Below are positions 1-11,590 of a DNA stretch of 64,000 nucleotides, one piece after another. How positions within the stretch are numbered: position 1 is the first letter of the stretch; every line of letters starts with the position of its first letter. The translations under genes were made by a program, and so were the position numbers. The stretch comes from Trochalopteron elliotii (lineage: Eukaryota; Chordata; Aves; Passeriformes; Leiothrichidae), in NCBI GenBank assembly GCA_024734555.1, contig JANPWX010000119.1, positions 186,616 through 250,615 of the forward strand, read 5' to 3'. The notes beneath the pieces were generated by a model. That model made no database searches and was not told where the DNA came from. It saw only the letters and a list, made by a program, of their open reading frames with translations.

Positions 1-3000
1 TCTCAGATGCCTTTTTTACCATGTTTTACATCAGTACATTTTCTGCTTAAAAACCTACTCAATAGTTTTTACTTTTTTTTCCTCCTATCCAGCTGTAGCA
101 AGACTGGATTGTGCTATTATCATTCTCAGATCTGCGTGCTCTCCATTTGCAAATGAGCATTTCAAATGAGTGGGAGGTATGTTAGGTAGGGTGAGGACAA
201 TATCTTCCTTTCTATTCAAGAGCTTGCCAACAGAAGCATATGTAGGCTGGGCTGGTTCCAAAAGTCTCTGGAGCATATGGAGCACCCGTTTGCACTGCAC
301 TCAGCCCTCCCGCTCGATTTGGTGTGTTGGCAGAGCTCCCACCACAGCCACCTCATCTCACAGAGAGAATTCACCCTGCCATTATGGCTATTAGTCAAAG
401 CAGCCATTACTCACACGTGATACCAGGAGAATATTTTTGTTCTGTGATGAGCAATGCAGGGAGTTGTAGACATGAAAGTTAAAATTACAAAGTGTAACGA
501 ATGAGCGTTGTCGTTACTTTTCATTTTCTGATGATGTTGACAACATTAAGTTCAACTTTGCTGACATAAATGAAGCCAAGAGGCAAGTATGGACATGAAG
601 ATCGCTCCAGGTGGGTGCTGGTACTTTGAAAGTGAAATGCAAAGTGATCTATTTCAAAGGCTTTAATAAATGAAACTAAATGTTTCTCAATGATACCAAC
701 CTTGGAAAAGGACAAGGCACAATTGGCAGATTGGAGAATGTACCAATCTGCTTGAAACTGTCATCCAGCATTATTTTCTGGAGTCTGTATGTGCTGAAGT
801 GACCTTGAAGTCAGTATTTTCCTTAGCTAGGAGTGAGCCAATGCCAGGGTCTGAGGTGGGGATATTCATACCTGAAAAACGCTTTTTTAATTGGCTTTTC
901 ACTTCATGATTGTTCACTCTCTTTTGATGGCTCCCGAAATGTAAAATGTTGAAAAATATTACTCCAGGGTTGAATTTAATCCCACAATTTTATCTCGGCA
1001 CAGTGAAGTCCCTATCTGCAGTTATTGCAAATGAGCATTCCAGCATGAAATCAAGGCTGTACTGATGTACTCCAAATGAGAATCTGCAGCAGCGTGCTTC
1101 ACACGGTTCCACACACTGAAGAGTAACCCATTAGGTTTAATGAAAGAATGTCTCTAAAAAAATCAAGGTACCACCAATTGCACTTGTGATTTTTTCCTGA
1201 AAAATTCTTAAACTTGGAGTCTGTCATGGCTCAGGAAGGACATCAGCTCACTACACCCTGGCTGGCTGTAGTTTCCTTTTGTGTTACAGAAAGCATCCTG
1301 AAGTTTGGGGTTTTTGAGAGACAAAAACTCTTTTCAAAGTGCAGGGTTTAGCAAACTATATTCAAGTAGGAAATGATGAAGAACATTTCCCAAGACTTAG
1401 GACTATGCCCTCTCCAGCTTCCAAAGATGCTGGACATGTTTACTATTGGTTCCTGTTTTCCTAAAACCCCTGGTTTTGCAGGCTTTTTCCATGATCTTTA
1501 TTTTGCCCTCTTCTGGTCCTCTAAAACAAACAGTCCTGAGCTCCAATACATTTCCCTTTCAATTATTCCAGTGCAGAAGGTACTAATGGCAAAGGTTATG
1601 TTTTCTGGATTGAAGGGAACTACCTGACTGCTTTGGCCTTCATGGCATGACTGCTCTCGTGGCCCTAAAATCTGGTAAGGGAAAATGCATTAACATGAAA
1701 ATAATTCAGATAGAAATAACCTGGATTTGTGTCAGGGCAGCACTGCAGCATCCTTATCATTTTTGCTCAGTCTGTTTTCACTGTTACCCTGTCACATGAA
1801 TGACTCTGAGTTCCCAGTATCTCTTTTCTTTCCCTAATTACATTGAAATCTCGAGATTGCAAATGTCCAACTTTGTCTTCTATTACATTCTCTGTCTCAC
1901 TTGTGTTTTGGTTTTTTTTTTTTTAATAAATTCAAAGTATGAAAGGGTTTAGAAGTTCATTAATAAAATAGCATTTTGTATTCTGAAAGTGCTGCTCCTA
2001 AGAGGTTTACAAAATCTTTCAAAAACATTAATGAATTAAGACTTATTATAACACTGAGTGGTGAACTGTGATCCAGTCCTTCAGTTAGGAGACAAGAGCT
2101 TGGAGAAACAGCTCCTCTACTTTCCAGTGTCTCTTTGGCAAATCATTCAGTAGCAGGCCCAAAAATATACAGAAGCAATTAATTCCCCACTGGAACATAT
2201 GGTAAGTTAGACACTAATACAGGAGCTCAGTGTGAAGTGAGGCTGCAGATCTCAGACTGTTCATGCATAAAAGGCAAAAATCCAAAAGCTGTGGGTAATG
2301 GGAACAAATACATTATTAAGTAAGAGACACTAGGGCACACATAGGTTCCCACCACCAAAAGCAAAGAAAGAAATAATATCCCATTCATAGAAGGCAGAAG
2401 AACTGCCAAGAGAATCAAGTGACTTATCACTACAGTAAAGGTTTGGACAGATTTGTTTTGCAAAAACACAGCAGCCTCCTGCTTCTTTATCAGGAGCTGA
2501 TGTGTGTGGGATCTCCATAACTAATGATCTCTTCTCTAATAGTTCTTATATGCCAACCAACTACATATATTTGCCATTTAGAAGTGGCAAGGAAAAGAGG
2601 TGAAACTAGTTCTGGCAAATGCAGTACCAGTATTCAAACACATTCTAGCCATTCCCTATGAAATGCTGTTTCTCCAGCAGGAAGACTTCTTAGTCAAGTG
2701 AGTAAGCCAGAAGATAAACATTATGTAGATATATATGCCACCAACTCCACAATGATGAGTGGCTGCAGAAAGAAAGGGAAAGGGTAGAGGACCAGTAAAA
2801 GGAGAAACAATTCCAGCTCTGAAAATTTCTGAAAATGGGCTGTGCTTGCTGCTCTCCAAGCTCCTATCACAGTGAGACATCTACGAACTACAGAAAATAG
2901 TCAACACATCTGATATGAACAAAAGAAAATGAGCAGAAAATTGAGATGCCAAAGCTGTGTGGGCTGCCTGTTTTGGTTGATGATGATGATAAGATGGTTT

Positions 3001-4798
3001 CTTTGAAACACTTTCTTTTGCTACGTTACAAGATTTGTTCCATATGTGTCCAATTGGAACTTTAACACTCCCCACTCACCATCTGCAGAAGCAAATTGGG
3101 TTATTTCTCTCATTTTATCTCTGCTGTATTTTATGTTAAGGATGTTGCATGTGAGCACAATCGATGCAGCTTTTGCCAAGGCACTAAAAGGCATATTTAA
3201 AAGCTGTGCTTATTATTGGATTGTGTGCAGTACAGACAAGGAGAACACAGGTGACAGGAGAGTGCTGCATTAGTTTGGTGCTTGTGCCAGGTTTCTCTAG
3301 ACATCTTATAGGTAAAGCACAAGGCCCCCTGAGTCTGCAGTTGTCTTGTTTTATATCAGTCTTGTATTTTTCTCTATCAGCGACCTAGACATTCTACTTA
3401 ACACCATACAATATGTTTTCAGAACACTGAAGGTAAAGCTTGAAGTTGTGTGAAAATCCCTAACTCCTGTTCCTCTTCACACCTACAAACACACAGACCC
3501 CTGGTTGCTAGAACAGGCGTGTCCCTCCACAGGAGGGAGAAAGTGGGTATGGCCTTTTCTGTCAGCTGAAGTCCTGGGACACTGCAGGAATGTTAACTTC
3601 TCTGGCCTGCTGCCCCAACCTAGAGCAGCTCCTCTGTCTGAAAACATGATTTCTTCGAGGTCACAGTGAAGCAAAATCTGGTTTTGTACTGCCAAGGCAC
3701 TAAAAAACCTCTTCAGAATAAGCACTGTCATTTAAATTCCTTTGTTCTCCAGAACTAAGAAACCGGAACACAAACCCACTCCATAACAATACCATAACAT
3801 ACTCCATAACAGTAATAGCCTACAGCAATATTTGTACAGTGATTTGCAAGATATGAAGACAAATACTTTGATTTTCCAAGTGCTAGCTACTATGTTGCAG
3901 CCTTATGGTCTAAAGATTTTCTGAGCCTTTTTTGTCCCATGGCCTATGTTTTTTTTTCTTCTGTATTTCTACAATCCTTAGCACAATGGGATCTGGTTGA
4001 GTAACAAGGGCTTGCAGGGTCTACTGCAGTACAAATAGCAAGTAATGGTGAAGTGTGTACACAGATTAGATTTCTTGAACCTGTAAATATAACCTGTTCT
4101 GTACCAGAGCTAACTTGGGAAACAATATCCAAAGAAGAGTCCCACTGGAGCTTCTATATTTTATCCATTAGAGCATTTTATCCTTCAGCCGTGATCAGAC
4201 CTTCATGGGAGTAAACTCCTAAATATGTTCAAACTTCTTTTTGATTTTTTTTTTTTAACTCTCACATTATAATTGCCATAATGTTCCCTAGTGCCTGGCA
4301 TTTTGTGCTCTAATGATACTTCTCAAATGATCAAAGGCACAAAGCTAAGTACACCCTCTGGGGAAAGGAATGTGTTTCCCAGCTTCCTGCACTGCACCTT
4401 TTAGTTCCCTGTTGTCTTTATTATTGAAATCAGCCATTAGAACTCTGTGTTGCTCTGAACATCATCTCACACGGTGGAATGGGATTTTATTTTTTTTATT
4501 AAGCTGTTCAAAAAAGTGAGAGAGTAATAATTTACTTACGAAAAGGCTGCAACTCCCACACCTGCCTGACAGATGTTTGTGTAGATGCATGGATTTCCAC
4601 CTACTTCTAAACCACAACTGAGTCATTTTCCTACTGCCTCATGAAACAGGCACATGCCTCATGTGCACACAAGTGTGTGGGGGTGTGTCACGTGTGTGTG
4701 TTGGTAGAAAAATGAGTGTAAAACAAAAGCACATAGATGGAAAGTGTTACACTGCCCATGGTCAGTGCTGTAGTATTGTTACAATTCAGGACGGCTCC
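1..4798. other. AT-rich non-coding stretch
   Basis: No gene is supported here. Open frames are all under about 85 codons, overlap one another in different frames and contain no domain I recognise. Small features seen: an octamer-like ATTGCAAAT motif near 1024-1032, a short GT-rich run at 4673-4702, and scattered T tracts (for example near 1912-1924). I see no CR1 tail or other recognisable mobile element in this part. Confidence 0.6.
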
Positions 4799-5518
4799 TG
4801 TAACGACATGTAGAACTCTGATTTCTTCAGAGGGCTTATAGCAAAGTTTATTGAAAGACAGGTTCTTTCTATACAGTGTTTTGGTACAGTGAATAGGATT
4901 GGTCCTTTAGGGCACCACCTTTTTGTAAACAGCTCTACCAGTAAACAAGTTGGAATAACATCAGGTGTCAGGAGGAAGGTATCTACGCGGATTGTTTATA
5001 GGGATTGTTTTGGATTCCTCCTCACGATTTCCCAGGCCAGACTGAGATATTTTTGTCCTTGGCTTTCCCTCAGGCTTCAAGGCACTGCCTGGAGCCTGAG
5101 AATCCATGTTCTGACCACTGTCAGTTCCCACACTGGAGGACCCCTATCACCCCAGGACTGCGCCAAGCGACAGCTCTGGGTACCCAGCTGGATCCTGGAG
5201 CTGATTCACACAGACAAGGCAGCTCCACTCTCCCAGGCTTGGGAAGCTCCCAAGCTAAAGCACAGGCCCAGTTCTCAGTCTGCACAGATCAGTGTGGTTT
5301 CATTCATTTTAAGTGAGATGCAGAAGCTCACTACAGAGAAATATAAGCTGGACAGTTCTCTCCCACCATTTATTTAGCCAACAAGCCCCAGCTGAATTGC
5401 CTTACACACTAATTTTACAGTTTAGCCTCAGCTTGATATTTCATTCTGGGAGAAACTTACACAAGAATCCCATGGAAATCCCCTATGCAGCTGCAAACAT
5501 ACTGGGACAGAGGTAACA
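4799..5518 (-). mobile_element. Probable solo LTR of an endogenous retrovirus
   Basis: Read on the minus strand, the signals of an LTR appear in order. A CCAAT box lies at 4902-4898, a TATA-like TATAGAAA at 4873-4866, an AATAAA polyadenylation signal at 4852-4847, and the element then ends about 48 bases later in GTTACA (4804-4799). The proposed other end begins TGTTACC on the minus strand (5518-5512), so both ends obey the TG...CA rule and form a short imperfect inverted repeat. The length, about 720 bases, is usual for an LTR. The interior is less AT-rich than its flanks, which explains the overlapping 162- and 103-codon frames on the plus strand. No gag, pol or env sequence is adjacent, so this would be a solo LTR left by recombination. 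A clean target-site duplication is not visible at these exact ends: GCTCC precedes the left end (4794-4798) and recurs 5 bases beyond the right end (5524-5528). The left boundary is therefore better supported than the right. It could alternatively be the 3' end of an old retroposed transcript. Confidence 0.5.
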
Positions 5519-8500
5519 GGGGAGCTCCATCAAAAGGGGAGAAAAACCCACCTACACCACAACCAAGAAAGTGCTAAAAACCACACCTGCACTTGGAAAA
5601 ACAAAGAGCCTTATGTCAGGATCCTTCTTCACAGGTTATAAAATACTCACTGTAGATGCTGTTATGTTCTGACTAATCCTTTGAAATATCTGAGCTGTGA
5701 AAGTAAGGCAAATATACTTTTCATCGTCCATTAAATAAGAGCCTAAGGAGGTCAGTCCTAAAACACTAATTATTTTCTCCCGTGGAAACTGGGGAATAGC
5801 TGAATAAGAGGCTATTATACAACACCCTACACTTGCAAAGGTTCACGATGAGACTGAAAAAATTATTATTTCTTGTATGGTTTCAGTGTGTCTTCATTTG
5901 TCAAACTGATCACAAAAGTCAATAAATCAGAAAAGCTGTAGAATCTCTGTAAATATAAACTAAAAGCCATAGCCCCTTTGACCCCAGGCACTTTGCATTA
6001 GCAGAATTCCTGACAATAAATACAGGGCAAGACAGCATCAGTGAGCTTTGCAGCTTCCCTATGGACACTAGCAGAGCAATATGCAGCATGAAGACATTAT
6101 TCAGCACCTGTGAGGAAAATTATTAGCTCAAAGGAAGGAATAGAAAAAATTAGACCAAAATGCACTTAAAGAGGATTAGGTAGGAGAGAGAACCTGGGGC
6201 ACTTTGCAATCACAGGCTGGTAACCTTCATTAATCACCAGGGCAGAAATGCACAGCAGAAGATAAATTGCTCATGAAACCAAAACTTGGCCAAAATGTTA
6301 AATAATATATAACTATAGCATGCTCAATACCAAACCAGCACAAGATGCATATGATTCTATAGGCCATTTGTGAGAAGATAAAAGAAAATGATGTCCCACT
6401 GGAGACTTCTGAAAATTAACGAGACTGTTGGGTACTCCCATAGCTGAGAGGGGTTTCTTCTTTTTTTTTTTTTATTTTACAAGATGGATTACAAATGTGC
6501 TTGAGCAAAATGCACAGTCATTTTTATCCTCTGCAGACTTAAATTCATTGGTGTGAGATGTGGGGAGATAAGCCAGGTTATAGCCATGAACCTCCAATCA
6601 AAATGGGACAATGTATTTGAGCACTTGTGCATTTCCACAGCATTATAAATCTCCACAGTATTTCACTGCAGGTCTTTGCTGTTGTTTTCTCTCTTGTACT
6701 TCTGTGTAATTCATTACAAAACCAATAAACGAGCCAAACAAAAAAGAAAAAATAAAGGCCATTTTCTTTAGCCTGTATTGCTGCAGCTGCTTACAACTAC
6801 CATTATTTTTTTACCCATTTTTTCCCTTTTCCTCTCAATAACTACACTCCATCCCCATTTTTTTTGGTAATACTTCCAATTAAATTGAAATCAGCTGGGC
6901 TTCTTGTTCTTCTGGTTGCTTCCTTATTTACATATCACCATTGATAACACTTCTAAAACAACTCTGGAAGGAGAGCTCCTTCAGTTTGTAAATACCTTAT
7001 GTTAATGTAGTTTTTGTGAGTGATGCGTTGAGGTTTTTGCTAAAGGACTTTAGGCATAGAAACAACAGATAAAATATAAACAACAGCAATGCAGCTCCCC
7101 TCTCCACCCCCATCTTGCCAATCCTCCTCACACCTGACCCAGGAGGGTGATTTTCCATGGTACATTGAACACTGCACTAGCAGGGGCCAGCAAGGATGCC
7201 AAGTGCTACATGAAAAGCAGTCCACAGGAAAATTGACTGATCCTCCAAAACCTCATTTCACTTAAACCACTCAGTAACAATCAACCAATAACAACCTTCA
7301 GTCATTACTGCTCTTGTCCCAGAGTTGAATAAGCAGCTGCTTCAAATCGGACACTAAATGCACTTTCCAGTCAACAGATCAATTTGAGGTTCTCTGCTGA
7401 AAGTGTGCAGGATTAAAACACTGCAGACATAGTCAGCATTTGTTACGAGACGTGCAAGATAATTTTAGAGAGCACTGCTTGACAAGATGAAACTTTAAAA
7501 ACGGAATGACAAAATATTGCTATTTATGACCTGTAAAAAGTACTAAGATAGTTATAACTCATTCATTAGTTCCTGCCTGGTATACCAGGTCTCTATAGGA
7601 CACCACATGAGTAGAAATCAGTCTGGCCCTGAACATAGAACATTTCACAGCAAAAAGCAAAATTCTTATCAAAAAGGAGCAGCAGCACTGAAACCAGCAT
7701 TGTTCCAGCCCTTGGACCACTCCAGCTGCCTGTCTCTACCCCATCCAAAGGCACAGCCCACTCAGAGACACTCTGGGTAAGCTGTAAATGATTCCAATTA
7801 CATCAAGGATGGGCCTTATAGTGAAGAATTTTTTTTTTTTTTGGTACAGTTTTCTAAAGCAAGCTTTTTTTTTTTTTTTTGGACCAGGGATTTTAAACAA
7901 ATTGCTTTATTACTAGAAACTTTTAAAATTCTGTTCCCATCCCAAGAGTGAAGCTGCAAATTAGCCACTGCTAAAATTCCAGACTTGCCTCTGGCTATCT
8001 CCTTATGAATGTAAATTTATTACAAGACACAGTAAATCACAGCCTCCTTGGGTATCAGTAAACAAGATCTTATTTAGTGGCCTAATTGCTCAATAAGGAG
8101 TGGAGGAAAGGGATTAACCTACCTGCTCCTCCTCTCTACTGGGCAGATGGAGATTGCCAAGCATCCTGCAGCTCTGTGCAGACTCTGTCCCTGTACAGAA
8201 TGCAAAGGGAGTGAGTGAAAATGCAGTGGGACGGCTGCAGAGCACATGGGCTTTGAAGTCAGGGGCACAAATGATTGTAAGCACTTGTGAAATCACAGGA
8301 CTATTACAGACAGCTGAGGGGATATTGCCCCAAAACCTGCAGAACATTAAGACTTAATATTCAAGGCCAAAAGGACCCTCAAACCAAGAGTGTTATTTAA
8401 ATGTCCTAGAGTATCCAAAACATCTGGATGTAGCTAGCAGATAGGGCACAAAACCCAAGGGAAATCCACACATTCCTGGGATGAAGCTGGAGGCCAAGCA

Positions 8501-10675
8501 CCTCCACCTAGGCTCAGAACACACCACTGCAATCCTATATTTAGGCAACTGAATCTCATACAAGGGGCTTTGGAGAGGCAGTGTGGCTCTCCATGCAGAG
8601 ACATGAGGTTTGGTCTTGTCTACAAGCTGTGTCTTGATCTGAAGGAAGCTGTTTATTGGACTGCATGTGGAGCACAGGTGTCTGAGCTAGGAAGTCAAAG
8701 GCAGCAGCATGCTTTCTTTGGTATTGGCAACAAAACCAGAAGCTCCTCTGCTTGCCATGGGCACATGTATATTTTACATGTACTGGTGACCTTTTTTCCC
8801 CCCTTCACTGGTTATAGAGCCAAATCTATAGAGAAAAAGTTTGAAAGTTGGAACTGAATGATTGAATTAGAGTGGATGAGGAGGAACTCAGGAGTAAAAG
8901 TGACCTTCTTACTGACAATCCAAGAAATTGCCATGTTTACTCAGCTCAGCAGAGCAAATGATGGCAAAAAGCAGAGCAGATCCTCTGCCAGAGCATAGCT
9001 GCATCACTCCACTGACTTCAATATACTTTAACATAATAGTTGTGTAGCTGGGCTCTAATGAGTTGCAGCCACATTACACCACTAAGGATCTTTACCTGGA
9101 GAAAAAGACTAAAACACCAACCAAATTAGCAGATTTAGTTGCATTTTGTCCTGATTTTTCTCCAGTGTAAATGCCTTCAGACATTCAAAACCACTGACGA
9201 GAAATGGTATCTTTTGCAACCCAGTATTTACAGACTTACACAATCTATCAGACACTGAGAGGGGCTGAGGGGCGAGCCTCTCCCCAGCCACACCACCTGG
9301 CAAACAGCAATGACAAGCACGGCAGATTTTCTGGTTTGCTGTGATGTATGGTGTCCACTCCTGCTGATCCTTCATTTTGGGGTGGGTGGAAGAGCTGTTT
9401 GCAGTCCTTATGAAGTGTTCCGTTAGCCCTAATATTTTGCAGTGATTAAAGGCTTTGTTTAAACCTTGAGCTGCACTCATTTTTCAACTAAACCCCAACA
9501 TTAAAATGCCCAAATACTTTTAAAACATTTCAGCTTTTCCATATGCTAATCAGTTGCTGGCTTAAACTATTCTCTGAATTTAATCCAAAACTGGTAAGAA
9601 TTTGATCTCCTCAATATTCAACTATCTGTGAATTTACTATTCATCAAGAAAAACGATTACTTTGATTTTGTTACCAAGAAACCTACAGAGGAGGCATAAC
9701 AGTCATAGGAATTGCATAGAGTAGGATTGAAAAGAAAAAGAGATTTATAAAAAAAATATTAACAAACATGGCACATGTTAGTCTCCTTGGCATCAAGAAA
9801 TAAGAGAGAGGAGACAAAACCCACATATAGAGTAGGTACAAGGTAGTCATCGTTGCCAATTACAGCAAGAAGAAATAGTTCATACTAAATAAAAGAAGGA
9901 CTTGCTAGGATAATCAAAAAGGTATGTAACACAAAGAATACATTCTAGATAATAACACCACTCTGAGAATTATGGTCATTTAATCTGCATTAAATCCTGA
10001 AAGATCCCAGCCTGGTCTCACTGGGAGAGATGCATCAGCAATTGCCAAGGGTACAGATACAAAAAAATGAAATAATTGTAGTTCATACTTTCTCTTCATT
10101 CTGAGAAACATAACCAGTAAATTAATAACTTGAAATTTACCTTTGCAGACTTTGGGTTTTCCTGTTCTGCTTCAGCAGACAGTGCCAATAGTAGCAGAAG
10201 CTCATTTCTAGAAGTCAAAGGCTTTGTGTAAGCACCTAAATATTTAGAGGTAGTTGGAGCTTATGAAATGCTGAGGACACTCAGTGTGCAGGTAGAAAGG
10301 CTGTAAACACATCCTGTTCCAAAGTATTTTGTCAATGGTGGCAAGCAAAATGATGACCACCAGCAGCAAAGAATTCTTTTGCTGAAGGTTTGGGTGGTCC
10401 TTGTTTCACCAAAACTCTGCCCCCCAAATCCTGGGCTTTAACACTGTGTCCATGGCCCAAATCTTCCTTCCCAGTGACCCACTGCTACAGCAGGCAGTTT
10501 TAATTCATCCTTTCCCACCTGACAGGAGGGTCACCACCTTCCTGACACTGTGGGGGACACCAGGTTACCCTGGCGGGGCCTCTGAGAGCCTGCCAAAAGA
10601 GGGGGAGAAAAGGCTGATGCCAGGAGCCACCTGGAGCTGTGAGCAGTGCCCTTCCCACCTCTAGTGTGGTATGGT
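5519..10675. other. AT-rich non-coding stretch with two close T tracts
   Basis: No gene is supported. Two pure T tracts, 14 bases (7829-7842) and 16 bases (7865-7880), lie only 22 bases apart. A 123-codon minus-strand frame (9109-9480) and a 95-codon plus-strand frame (8570-8857) show no recognisable domain. A pyrimidine-rich tract ending in AG at 8145-8146 followed by a GTGAG at 8211 resembles a 64-base exon, but nothing else supports it. Confidence 0.6.
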
Positions 10676-10932
10676 GGGCAAAGCCTGTCCTTAACACTGG
10701 GCAAACCCTGTCCTTCAAACTGAGCAAAGCCTGTCCTTGAAACCGGGCAAAGCCTGTCCTCAAACCGGGCAAACCTGTCCTTCACACTGGGCAAAACCCG
10801 TCCTCAAATCGGGCAAAACCTTTCCTTCAAAGCCTGTCCTCAAACTGGGCAAAGTCTGTCCTTCAAACCAGGCAAAGCTCTCCTTCACACCGGGCAAAGC
10901 CTGCCCTCAAACCGGGCAAAGCCTTCAAACCC
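10676..10932 (+). repeat. Minisatellite, 22-23 base unit, about 11 copies
   Basis: Eleven tandem units begin near 10676, 10699, 10722, 10745, 10767, 10789, 10811, 10847, 10870, 10892 and 10914. The unit reads approximately GGGCAAAGCCTGTCCTTCAA followed by ACC or ACT. Most units are 22 or 23 bases; the one at 10811 is 36 bases and looks like one and a half units fused, and the last is 19. Units differ at a few positions, so the array is not freshly homogenised. Several frames remain open across it on both strands (for example 10737-10976 plus and 10531-10794 minus), but this follows from the lack of stops in the unit; mixed 22/23 spacing shifts the frame, which argues against coding. It ends about 160 bases before the CpG island. 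Confidence 0.9.
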
Positions 10933-11094
10933 AGAGCCAGGAGGCGCTGACCGAACTCCACACCATGGGCAGGTAAAGGGCAGCTCTGTGGGTTGTTCGA
11001 GTGTGTCACAGACCTGTGCCACTTGCCAGGGCCGTTCCACCTCCTCAGAATTAATCTTGCAGCTTTTTTTCCCTGCTGTGACCAAGGGAAGAGG

Positions 11095-11590
11095 GTCCGG
11101 AGCCCTGTCCTGCGGCAGCTCTGCCTCACAGGGCCAGCGGAGCCCGGCCGGGCTGTGCGGGAGCGGCGGGGCCGCCCCCTGACCCAGCGGGATGGAGCGG
11201 GTCGTCCCTTCTCTGATTTCCGTGCAGCAAGAGCTGAAATGGGAACAGAAGCACTTGTGAGCCCGTGCCTGGCGTGCCGCAATGCCCAGGGGCTCGCTGC
11301 AGCGGCGGGCAGGGCAGGGATGCTGTGCCAGGGGAAGGACGGAGCGGGCAGGGCTGGCAGCCGCTGTCGTGCGGCTCCGGCCGCGGAGCGCTGCCCGCCC
11401 AGATGGCGTGAGGGCGAGCAGATGCTCTGTGATCCCGAGCGCTCCCGGAGAGGGTCACCTCTCCTGCGTGCCTCCGGGTCCGGGAGAAAAGGTGACCCCG
11501 GCTGGGGCCCGTTTTACTGCTGGCAGCAGACCAGCCACTGTTCTCTGGATCTGCTCTGCCGACTCGAGTTTCAAGCTCAGCAGCGCTAAT
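11095..11590. promoter_or_regulatory. Isolated CpG island, possible promoter
   Basis: By hand count about 40 CpG dinucleotides lie in roughly 500 bases, densest between 11110 and 11440, whereas surrounding DNA has almost none for hundreds of bases. The segment is strongly GC-rich. In vertebrates such islands usually mark promoters or first exons because they escape methylation, so this is the most likely transcription start in the window. Frames of 198 and 116 codons on the plus strand and 195 codons on the minus strand all overlap the island. Long frames on both strands at once are expected where stop codons are rare through high GC, so none is accepted as coding. Possible splice donors (GTGAGG at 11408, GTGACC near 11492, and one on the minus strand near 11457) are weak. 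Direction of transcription cannot be decided. It could also be the edge of a GC-rich repeat that began with the minisatellite. Confidence 0.7.

Noticed and set aside
4889..5377. 162-codon plus-strand frame, with a 103-codon frame overlapping it
   Set aside because: It lies inside the LTR candidate, antisense to its signals, and shows no domain; two overlapping frames suggest composition effects.
8147..8210. 64-base exon-like segment with acceptor and GTGAG donor
   Set aside because: Very short, the donor context is poor, and no neighbouring exon was found.
10500..10976. Repeat-protein-like frames (FARFEDRLCPV type repeats)
   Set aside because: They are translations of the minisatellite; unit length varies between 22 and 23 and is not a multiple of three.
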